Shown here piece by piece: positions 38,601 to 64,000 of a stretch of 64,000 nt of DNA (position 1 is its first letter; every line of letters begins with the position of its first letter). Made by a program: the position numbers and the translations under genes. The stretch is from positions 123,501 through 187,500 of the forward strand of contig JAODUO010001319.1 in assembly GCA_025642075.2 (NCBI GenBank), written 5' to 3'. Below the pieces are notes generated by a model that did no database searches, was not told the origin of the DNA, and saw only the letters and a list, made by a program, of their open reading frames with translations. The DNA is from Ridgeia piscesae (Eukaryota; Annelida; Polychaeta; Sabellida; Siboglinidae).

Positions 38601-41600
38601 CAATACACTGGTTGGAGACATGTCGAAATGTGGTTCACAGTACACTGGTTGGAGACATGTCGAAATGTGGTTCACAATACACTGGTTGGAGACATGTCGA
38701 AATGTGGTTCACAATACACTGGTTGGAGACATGTCGAAATGTGATTCACAGTACACTGGTTGGAGACATGTCGAAATGAGGTTCACAGTACATTGGTTGG
38801 AGACATGTCGAAACGTGGTTCACAATACACTGGTTGGAGACATGTCGAAATGTGATTCACAATACACTGGTTGGAGAGATATCGTTGTCTTGACCATCCC
38901 CATAGTGCTCCGGCGTTTTTGTGTTCTGTTTCTTCTGTAGATCGAGTCGCCATTCCCAATATGTACGACCTGATGCCCAGATGTACTTGCATAGATATGC
39001 TGGAGGTTTCCAAACGGGTTTCACCGTACTTGTGGATGTTGCTTAGCCGTCTTCTCTGCGTTTTCCACTTTCCCGTTGACTGGGCTAGCGAGTAATCGAT
39101 GTCACATGTTCAAATTGTCTTTGTTTTGCGAAAAGCCTGAACTGTGTTCCATTTTCAGAAACGACTTTCTCCATTGCGCACAATCTTGCAATGTGAAAAC
39201 GCACGTTGGCGATGACCTGTGTTGCATTTGTCAGAAGGGGAACCCGGGTAAAACGAGATACTCAGGTAGTATGGGAAATCGCTATATGCAAAGAATAGTG
39301 CTGCCACAAAGGGTATTTTCGCTTCCAACTAGCGTAGTGGGATCTGCTGACTACTGTACAAACCAATTGGTACGCAATTCTCCGCGCGGATTGAAACAAT
39401 CGTTTGTAATCCTTAGCTTTGTTCCCTTGCTAAATTGTTTGTTTGACGATCCATCTAAGTTTGCTAAGTTACAACTTGTCATATTTCAACTTCGAATGTC
39501 GTGAGGATGTAGTATTAGTTTATGAGTATTTCAGCGTATAATAGTTTTTCGTGAGAGTGAGCGATGATTAATATATCACAGTTTGATTAAACCATGCCTA
39601 TTCCGGGAAAAATGGGATATACTAATGATACAGGAATAGTAATCCGCCCAAGGTAAGGCAGTCAAATTCACAAAGAAGTATGACATTTTGCTTATACAAC
39701 CTTATCATATCGCATATATTGGCTATTCGTATTGTAGTTTACTAGTTATAATATATAAGTTACTTAAAATAACTATTCTGAATATGTAGGACCATGTCAC
39801 ATTAGCGAATGACACAACTAAATATGCATCCCATATTTCCCGGATAAAAATCCCATTTTACTCGTATATGCGGGTAAAATGGGAATGTTGGGGGTAAAAC
39901 GGGATAGTCCATATTAAAAAAAATGATGTCAACAAAAAACAATACCTTGCCCTGTTGTGTTTTGGTGTATTTGGCCGATAAACAACAAACTGTTACCCTA
40001 CTGCGCAAAGTGTCGGTGCGACGAACAGCGGAACGTTAACTCTCCTATATTGCCCGGGTTCCGCCTAACAAGGCGTTCGAGAATAAGTCCAATGTTAAAA
40101 CATACTTCTGGCCACGAATATGGAACAGAGCAACTCCAACTCATGACCGTGGAAGTAAGCAAGTATCGGGAGGAAGTATCATGAGGAAGTATCGTAAGGA
40201 AGTATCGCGAGGAAGTATCGTGAGGAAGTATCGTGAGGAAGTATCGTGAGGAAGTATAGTGAGGAAGTATCGCGAGGAAGTATCGCGAGGAACTATCGCG
40301 GGGAAGTATCGCGATGAAGTATCGTGAGGAAGTATAGTGAGGAAGTATCGCGAGGAAGTATCGCGAGGAACTATCGCGGGGAAGTATCGCGAGGAAGTAT
40401 CGCGATGAAGTATCGTGTGGGAGTATCGTGAGGAAGTATCGTGAGGAGGTATCGCGAGACAACAACTGCCTTCTGTATTCTTCTGGTCTGTATGTGTTGC
40501 ACGTACAGCAGGCACTAAGACGTCGATCACATCTGAGTTCACGCATGGCCCAGACACCAAATCACGTGCTCTCTGGTGACTTTCTCTTATTCATAAGGGC
40601 AAAGGTTGGAGTTTCTTTGTCACCATTGTTCGCATGTGTCGGGATATAACGTTTCTTTATTCCTTGGACACTGCGTCATCCTGTGTGTTGTTCTCGTCAC
40701 AGTTGGTACAAGGTGGAGAGAGTGGGTCGGACGTTTGACATGGCCATCCCCGGAAGGGAGAGTGAGTTGTAGTTGTCTCATCGTCATCATCAAGTCAACA
40801 GAGAGACAGACAACAGGCTGACATGACGCAACGACATCAAGACCCTAAGACAACTAGTGAAAGACGATACGGGATGAAAGACACTTTGATGGGACTGAAT
40901 GCGACATATAGATTTCCACGGCGCTACTAAGGAACAGTTACTCATCGTCATAACAACGTCACATACACACGATTTTTATTAAGACCTTTGGCAAACATAA
41001 GCCATATGAACGTCTTCAGTCAGGTCATTTCTTGCAATTTGATGATGAACACATGATCCCCGTGGTGGAGTTCATGACAGTAGGGAAGGTATGCCTGAGT
41101 TAATGTGTCCGCAATGTGCTTTTCAGCTGTATTTCAGCCGGCAGAACAACATTTTCTACAAACTCTTCAATGCTTCATGTTTAGGGCGATAGTTTGCGCA
41201 GTAATTGTCCTGTCTCGTCCACTAAGCCAGGCGTCTGTCAGTGGTATAAGACCTAAGACAACCATAGACATGTTTTCCATCTTTGCAGTTTCTCCGCGAT
41301 CTCTAAGGTTCACGCCAGACAGTAATAACACTTATTCTGTTGGTGAATTCATACACGTTATTGTTGACGCCAATCCGGAGCCCAGTAAGTATGTATGGGT
41401 GAACTCATCGACCAAGAAAACGCTTGGGAAACATGACTCCATCGTTCTCACGAAGGCAATGTTTGAAAGTGATTCGTTTCTAGTGATTGTGTGCAACACT
41501 ATACCGATTCCAAAACCCTCCGAGTTTTGCTTGGAAGTAAAACCGTTCCTAAAAGAGTTAGGTAAGTTACCGCTTACACCATTCACGGACATGCATTGAT

Positions 41601-42050
41601 GCTAAATAAAGGGTTGTCTCGTGTACGTTAATGCGGAATAAAAGGCGGTCTAGGATATATTATCAATACAACAGAAATATGCCACCATGCCACCATGCCA
41701 CCATTGTCTCTTTCTGGCTTGAATAAATAATATATTTGATAACTCTTACTATGCATTCACGTAAACATGAACACGTTTGTTCACATTATTATGCTCTCCA
41801 GTGAAGTGAAGTTCCTATTTGCTTTGCCTGTACTGCCAAATTCCACGTTTTAATTGCAGAAGTTCTTACTATCCCGCCGCCGTCGACAGTGAAGCCCATA
41901 ATACAAATTCATTCGGTCGCCTTTCTAGTGGTCGCGTGTCTGGCGCCCATCATCGCTGCTGTGTTTGTCGCATTCTTCTGGAGCATGTAGGCACTCCATA
42001 CACGCACACGCTCACGCACACGCACACGCACACGCACACGCACACCACAC

Positions 42051-42094
<44 letters not shown>

Positions 42095-42327
42095 TCTTGT
42101 ACACACACGCACACGCACACGCACACGCACACGCACACGCACACGCACACGCACACGCACACGCACACGCACACGCACACGCACACGCACACGCACACGC
42201 ACACGCACACGCACACGCACACGCACACGCACACGCACACGTATACACACACATAGAATCTTGTACACACACATATACACACGCACACGCACACGCACAC
42301 GCACACGCACACGCATGCACGCACACG

Positions 42328-42399
<72 letters not shown>

Positions 42400-42448
42400 T
42401 GCAACACGTGCACACAACCAGACGCGTTCACGAGTGCACATATACATC

Positions 42449-42499
<51 letters not shown>

Positions 42500-42525
42500 T
42501 ATATATATATATACATATATTGATG

Positions 42526-42574
<49 letters not shown>

Positions 42575-43011
42575 TGCAGTCAACAATACATATAGCACAA
42601 ACAGAAACATTCGCATCAAACATTAGTATTTGCATTCGAATGCGACCACCAAACATTCGCATTCAAATGTGATCATTATAAATAGGTATTCGCATTCGAA
42701 TGCAATGATACACACCCGTTAACAAGCCTGATATCATTGTGCATCCACAGTGTCCCGTTGTTAGCCGAAGTCTTCGGCAAGCTGTTTCCAGATATGCCTG
42801 TCTTGCGCTATCATCTATCAGATAATGCCCTTGTAGTACTCGTCTAGTTGGTCTCTCGGCCACCATACATTCAGTCTTGCTCTTGTTTAGTTTGAATTTA
42901 TGCTTAACTATCCAATATCTGACCTAATTGCTGCAATCATTAAGTTTCTGAACAGCACACTCTGAGTCACCAGGCAAGTGACGACAATGGAATATGTATG
43001 TCAGTTGAATG

Positions 43012-43103
<92 letters not shown>

Positions 43104-45682
43104 AGAGGAGCGAGGAAAAGTTGAAAGAAAACGTTAAGATTTAACAAGATTGCCACCTAGAGATGCAACTCTAGATGGCAGGTGGACTAGGAAGCCCTTT
43201 GGCTTATCGAGAGTCCAACCTATCTATCTAAGTACCCTTCTTAGGTATATGTCGATTTTATTTTTAAATATATTAACACTACTAACACCTACACAATCAG
43301 CTGATAATCTGTTCCATTCATTTACTGTTCTTTGTGAAAATTATTACTGTCAATATTCTAAACACCTCAATCTTTTTTACAGTATTCTAAATGAGGCCTA
43401 ACTATTATTTTATACAACGGTATTATTAGTTCTTTTTCATTGGACACTATATTTCGCCTAATTAATCAAATAATGTGGTTTCACTTCGCTGCTGCAAATC
43501 CACACTGCTCTGATACCTTCATGTCAGCACTAATAGTTACCCTACGTTCTTTTCCTTTAAGGTAGTATTTAGTACAGTACCACCCATTGTATATGGTGCA
43601 TCTCCATTCGCAAGTCCTGTATGGAGACACTTCCCAAAATTAAACGGCATTTGCCACTTCTCAGACCATTCGGTCAACTTATTAAGATCATATTATCAAT
43701 GCTGTCTATCTGCATCACTTTAAATTGTTCTAGGCACTTTTGTATCATCCGCAAACTTCAACACCTTGCTTGTTATATCATCATCCAAATCATTGATAGC
43801 TATTAAGAATAAAATAGGTCACAATACTGATCCCTGCGGTACTCCACTCAAAACCGATTTCCAGTTTGAAACCTCCCCATCAACTACAACCCTTTGTCTT
43901 CTATCAATAATCCATTTTTCTATCCTATGCCATGGGCCTTTAGTTTAAGTAGTAATCTTTGATGTGGAACTTTTTTATATCTAAGTAGATTATATCTACT
44001 TGTGATCCCTCATCTACCTACTTTGTGACATATTCCAAAAAACATAACATATTTGTTAAGCATGACCTCGCTTTTACAAACCCATGTTGAGATGGGTTTA
44101 TCAAGTTATTGTTAACAAAAAAAAACAAGTGATCTTTAGTTAGTCTTTCTAATAGTTAAACTCGCTGGTCTATAGTTCTCTGACTAGTTTCTCGAACCTT
44201 TTTTAAATAATGGTATAATGTTTGCCTCTTTCCATTCTAACGGAACTATTCCCTCCTCTAATGACAAATTGAACACTGTTGCAAGCGGTATGCTAATATG
44301 TTCTACAATTTCCAATAGTAATGTGGGAGGAATACCATCCACATCCCGGTGATTTATTATCCTTCATATCTCTTATTTTCATAGCTACTATTTTGGGGAT
44401 TACAATTAGTTGTCCTAAATAGTCAGACTCTCGCCCTTCGAACTTAGCCTTTGGTACTGGTAATGCATTAATACCTTCCCTGGTAAACACCGAACTAAAG
44501 TATTCATTTAGGTTTTCTGCCATTAAGAATCCCTCTGTTATTATGTTTCCATCACTACCTTCTAGAGGACCGACCTTATGCTGAACTTTCTGTTTACTTT
44601 GAACATACGCATAGAAACTCTTGCTGTCATGTTTTATATTAAAAGCAATTTTTTGTTCGTAGCTTCTCTTTGAATTTCTAATTTCAGCTGAAGCTTGATT
44701 AAGTGATTCTTAATAAATGGTATAGTCTTCTATAAGTATAGTCTTCTTTAAGGGGTACATATAGACTGGCACTTTCACGTGCACGTCAGAAACTCGACAA
44801 TCAGAGACGGTGGCAGCGGTCAGCAAGTCACGGAGCCTCTATGACCGCGTATCGTGGGAGAGAACAGGAACATTAATGTTTACTGACATTTACAGTGTCC
44901 ATGGGTCGTAATCGAAATAATGCGTATTAAAAAGAGCCGAAGATTCGGTGCAGTTGGTTCGCGCGCTTTACGTTTTGCAACACAACTGGATTTGTGGGGT
45001 AACGTAAAATAGCTGTTCGTTCCTGTATTATGACTAATGTTTGTGACACATCAGAATATTATATAACTTATCATGATGCTCGCCTTGGCTAAAAGTTATT
45101 ATAGTAGACATATCGTAGAGAACGGGAAATTGCTGGCTTTTTGCAAGATGTTTTAGGAGTGACGTCGCATGTAGGAATTTGCATATTCGACAAAGGCTGC
45201 ATAGCGTGTATTGTGGAATTACTAAGCAATTGAATTCTTATATTTTTCTCTGTTACACTGAGGATATATCGCAAGATCATAATAAAAATTCAAGCAAGAG
45301 GCTTTTTATTCCATTTAAGGCAAACATCGGGATTTGCAGTAATTATACTGATGGTGTTGTTTCCGATGTGCAACGTTATGGATACATTTTTGGCAGAACA
45401 ACATATCGGAGGCTGATTGATTTGTAGAATTAACGTTCACACAATGTTGGACGCATGCTAAATGAAATGTATTGTCTGCGTCAGTTACATGCGGATGGAA
45501 CGAGAAAAGCGGGAAGTGGAGGAGCGCTTGAGAAGACAATTGGAAGACAAACGAAAGGCCCGGCGTGCAGCGCGCGAACACCGGAAGGCTAGACAGTCAA
45601 TGTCTGCCAAGAGCGTTAGGTCTACTCGAGCGTCAAGCAGCTTCGGTACATCAGCATTCCAGTTCTTCGAAACATCCCCAAA
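35349..45682 (+). CDS. Transmembrane immunoglobulin-superfamily protein, partial gene model
   Basis: Exons: 35349-35627 (Ig, V/I-like: [12 protein letters not shown] … DDAGLYKC), 36240-36584 (Ig: [20 protein letters not shown] … INCRTYF, with NKT, NSS and NYT glycosylation sequons), 41289-41561 (Ig-like, [10 protein letters not shown] … IVCNT, first Cys missing) and 41860-41990 (transmembrane: [20 protein letters not shown], then FWSM and TAG). A tail exon 45485-45682 is probable. The Ig borders are all phase 1, as is usual for exon-shuffled Ig domains. The predicted product is a type I surface protein with three Ig domains, a membrane span and either a two-residue or a long basic tail. The signal peptide and 3' end are not found. 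No ortholog is recognised; adhesion or immune-type recognition is inference. Confidence 0.8.
35710..35901. repeat. Compound (CACGCG)n-(CACACG)n-(CA)n array
   Basis: About 192 bp of strict purine/pyrimidine alternation. The unit changes stepwise from CACGCG through CACACG to CA from left to right. It starts 83 bp after the donor of Ig exon 1. It is a strong Z-DNA candidate. Confidence 0.97.
36240..36584 (+). CDS. Ig domain exon 2
   Basis: It enters with [20 protein letters not shown] and has Cys-(about 11)-Trp-(about 36)-Cys ([19 protein letters not shown]). It leaves in phase 1 at TAC T|GTGAGT. An extra Cys near the start could form an additional disulfide. Confidence 0.88.
36585..37577. other. 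Intron of the Ig gene, nothing recognised
   Basis: A short open frame near 36778-36969 contains many Cys residues but no Ig signature or clear splice borders. The rest is AT-rich. Confidence 0.5.
37578..38878. repeat. 37-bp minisatellite, about 35 copies
   Basis: The unit carries AATACACTGGTTGGAGACAT, then GTCGAAATGTGGTTCAC. The left eight or so copies are diverged (GACATATCGACATGTGATTC) and vary in length; the middle and right copies are nearly uniform. This suggests growth from the homogeneous side. It lies in the intron between Ig exons 2 and 3. Open frames across it are artefacts. Confidence 0.96.
39158..39430 (+). pseudogene. Degenerate Ig-domain exon (candidate)
   Basis: After CCATTTTCAG, one frame reads [32 protein letters not shown] and, further on, [17 protein letters not shown]. 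The order (GDDL…C…GNPG.TRYSW.. …FSLPTSV..GDYTC) resembles an Ig domain, but the Trp is lost and the final Tyr-x-Cys is scrambled. The only frame that would follow from Ig exon 2 has an early stop. It is probably a dead or highly diverged Ig exon of this gene. Confidence 0.45.
39600..39846. repeat. Short inverted repeat pair (possible MITE)
   Basis: CCGGGAAAAATGGGATA near 39605 faces ATCCCATATTTCCCGG near 39828-39843, about 210 bp apart. A further ATGGGA-type block lies just outside. No target duplication was established. Confidence 0.35.
40151..40455. repeat. 13-bp minisatellite, about 23 copies
   Basis: The unit is GGAAGTATCGTGA with variants at the CG/TG positions (TCGCGAGG, TCGTGAGG). The pattern fits CpG decay within the unit. 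It lies in the intron before Ig exon 3. Confidence 0.93.
41289..41561 (+). CDS. Ig-like domain exon 3 (atypical)
   Basis: It reads [20 protein letters not shown], with the opening Phe completed across the junction, a pattern common at the start of invertebrate Ig repeats. The Trp (YVWV) and the C-terminal Cys (IVCNT) are present, but the usual first Cys is replaced (HVIVDA). The donor G|GTAAGT keeps phase 1 into the transmembrane exon. Confidence 0.8.
41860..41990 (+). CDS. Transmembrane exon, stop overlapping a possible donor
   Basis: The split codon gives [13 protein letters not shown], then a span of about 25 hydrophobic residues ([22 protein letters not shown]), Ser-Met and TAG (41988-41990). 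The TAG sits inside AT|GTAGGC. If splicing occurs at 41986|41987 the stop is removed and the phase-2 exon at 45485 can follow. Confidence 0.85.
42000..42574. repeat. (CACACG)n/(CA)n followed by (TA)n
   Basis: It runs from 10 bp after the stop codon of the transmembrane exon. (CACACG)n with (CA)n lies at 42000-42398, with two near-identical AGAATCTTGTACACACAC inserts at 42091 and 42256. (TA)n follows at 42451-42574. The AGAATCTTGTAC inserts mark an internal segmental duplication of the array. Confidence 0.96.
43013..43100. repeat. (AT)n microsatellite
   Basis: 88 bp of AT dinucleotides about 36 bp from the 3' end of the CR1-like LINE, where simple repeats often occur. Confidence 0.97.
43136..44760 (-). 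mobile_element. CR1-like LINE, 5'-truncated copy B
   Basis: Minus-strand frames, broken by stops, give [20 protein letters not shown], then [12 protein letters not shown] (44523-44293), [16 protein letters not shown] (about 43870), [10 protein letters not shown] and [11 protein letters not shown] (about 43755), all reverse-transcriptase hallmarks including the catalytic FADD. In GVPQGSVLG the final Gly is now a TGA. The 3' UTR matches copy A at 11005. The endonuclease half is missing. It sits between the transmembrane exon and the tail exon of the Ig gene. Confidence 0.88.
44761..45484. other. No gene recognised
   Basis: Short open frames on both strands without recognisable motifs. It ends at the acceptor-like CGTCAG of the candidate tail exon. 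Confidence 0.5.
45485..45682 (+). CDS. Probable basic cytoplasmic-tail exon
   Basis: Between CGTCAG and AA|GTGAGT an open frame reads [20 protein letters not shown], then [20 protein letters not shown] and a Ser-rich end ([18 protein letters not shown]). The composition is strongly basic and helical, then Ser-rich, as in a juxtamembrane tail. Its phase (one leading base) fits the alternative donor of the transmembrane exon, giving [13 protein letters not shown]. The polypyrimidine tract is weak. It could instead belong to another plus-strand gene. The exon that should follow was not found before 47066. Confidence 0.5.
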
Positions 45683-46519
45683 GTGAGTAATGGATTTATG
45701 TGCGTACGCGCAGCGCATAGGTGCGTGCATGTTGGAGACCGATTACTGTCATAGTTCTACGAGATTATCATAAAATAGACAAGGGAGCAATAAAATGTAC
45801 AATTCAAAACATGTCCGTGCATCCGATCCCAACGATCGTGGTATCTTTTGAAAGCTTTCATTTTCGGTTAGTTTAGCGTATATCTACAATCGTGACGTTT
45901 TCGGTGTTCTGTACGTTTCGGCACGAATTTGGCGGCGAGTCCTCATTTTCCAATTGAGATGCTACACGCCATTTGAATAGGATTCAGTCATGCGCACTTC
46001 AGACATTCTTGATTTCGTGCTACAAGTTCCACCCATTTTTAAACGGCGGTCAAACTGAAATACCATGACGGCGGCGTTCTCGGAGTCGCCGTGACGTCAC
46101 GATAACAACATACGCCAAACAAAGGAATTTAAACAAAAGGCTCAAACTTTTCCACGTTGGTTAGTTGTGACGTCACATCGACATCAGAAATGACATTACA
46201 CCGGAATAAAAGTATGTGAAGCATAATCAGAGAGTGGCGCCTCAATTGGTAGATAAGTGAACTGGGTCGACGAATCAAGATCGATCGATCGATAATGTGT
46301 AAAACATCGATTACAGCACGGTTGCTTGTAGTTTATTTTTTGAATGACTATAGGGAAAGCATTGACAGGTTTGAATAATAAAAAATATTATTGCTACTAT
46401 TACATGGTAGCAATTTTGTTGAGATCGGATGCCCGTCGGGTCGTTCAACAGAGCGCTTTAGGACGTATTTACTGTTATCCATTTTTTACTTCCTTAACTT
46501 TTTTGATATGTATGTATAT

Positions 46520-46577
<58 letters not shown>

Positions 46578-47065
46578 TGCGCGTGTGTGCGTGTGTGCGC
46601 GTGTGTGCGTGCGTGCGTGTGTGCGCGTATGCGCGTGTATGTGTTAAGTGTTAAAAAGTTACGTGGGTAAATGCATGTGGTGAAACAATATTCTTTCATT
46701 AACTACATGGCAACTTTGATTACTTATCGGATTTTGTTGTATATGTTTTGTTGTACATGATATGAACATTGAACCTAGCGCATTTTCGCGATCACACAAT
46801 TTCCGGTTTAAGAATCATCACTATTTAGTATAATACTAATGAGTATAATACTAATCATGACTCTGATATAATTATGATACACACGAGGAATAACATTTAT
46901 GTAGATTATTCATCTCGTATACAATTGATGCGGGCAAGGAAAGGTTGGATAGTCATTGGCGACCATCTAAAAATAGTTTACAACTCAAAATAGCGACGCA
47001 GAGGACAGTTATTATATATCTGTAAACAGGACACATCTTGGTATATCAGAAATGTGATCGAATGT
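45683..47065. other. Convergent intergenic region
   Basis: This is the space between the plus-strand tail exon and the minus-strand acyl-CoA synthetase stop codon. It contains a (GT)n tract with GC interruptions at 46524-46644. A terminal exon for the Ig gene might be here, but none stands out. Confidence 0.5.
46524..46644. repeat. (GT)n microsatellite with GC interruptions
   Basis: Pure GT at the left, grading into GTGTGCGC- and GTGCGTGC-type units at the right. Confidence 0.96.
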
Positions 47066-63003
<15,938 letters not shown>

Positions 63004-63037
63004 CTACAAGCGCATATGACTATTAATCATAGCGCAG

Positions 63038-64000
<963 letters not shown>

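Noticed and set aside
37850..38940. Plus frames such as [20 protein letters not shown]
   Set aside because: Repeat of the 37-bp minisatellite; three frames share the same words, which is the mark of a tandem array.
38871..39095. Open frame after TTCTTCTGTAG as an additional Ig exon
   Set aside because: The phase would fit ([11 protein letters not shown]…) but there is no Ig Cys/Trp pattern and the frame ends in a stop without a donor.

Overview
The window is animal nuclear DNA. It holds multi-exon genes with GT-AG introns, many microsatellites and minisatellites, several non-LTR retrotransposon relics and TIR elements. Protein similarity and repeat style fit a lophotrochozoan, most likely a mollusc, but no sequence here settles the species. 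Nothing prokaryotic is present. Most long open frames are repeat artefacts; the real genes were assembled exon by exon from conserved protein motifs, checking splice sites and phase.

Layout. (1) 2205-15570, minus: a complete folylpolyglutamate synthase gene (FPGS), 15 coding exons joining in phase to 594 codons, with an arginine-rich N-terminal leader. (2) 16058-27823, plus: a complete MAP kinase kinase 7 gene (MAP2K7/MKK7), 12 coding exons joining in phase to 478 codons. The two genes are head to head, 487 bp apart, around a likely shared promoter. (3) 27.8-35.3 kb: intergenic DNA with a 36-bp minisatellite, a LINE 3' fragment and a pogo/Tigger-like transposase relic that is itself interrupted by a 370-bp TIR element. 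(4) 35349-45682, plus: a transmembrane immunoglobulin-superfamily gene. It has Ig exons, a transmembrane exon and a probable cytoplasmic-tail exon, all phase compatible; the signal-peptide exon and the 3' end were not found. (5) 47066 to beyond 64000, minus: an acyl-CoA synthetase of the 4-coumarate-CoA ligase/luciferase-like family. Nine exons (422 codons plus stop) lie here; the N-terminal exons lie beyond the right edge.

The genes are not an operon-like set: folate polyglutamylation, JNK-pathway signalling, a cell-surface Ig protein and acyl activation. They are linked mainly by a shared intron architecture in which tandem arrays sit close to exon borders. The most striking case is MAP2K7 intron 8. 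There a 23-bp unit spanning the exon 8/intron 8 junction is repeated about 34 times, giving a run of near-identical consensus 5' splice sites of which only the first preserves the kinase reading frame. Other notable items are an 869-bp near-palindrome in MAP2K7 intron 3, a stop codon overlapping a possible splice donor in the Ig gene's transmembrane exon, and three copies of a roughly 370-bp element bounded by (ACT)n arrays.
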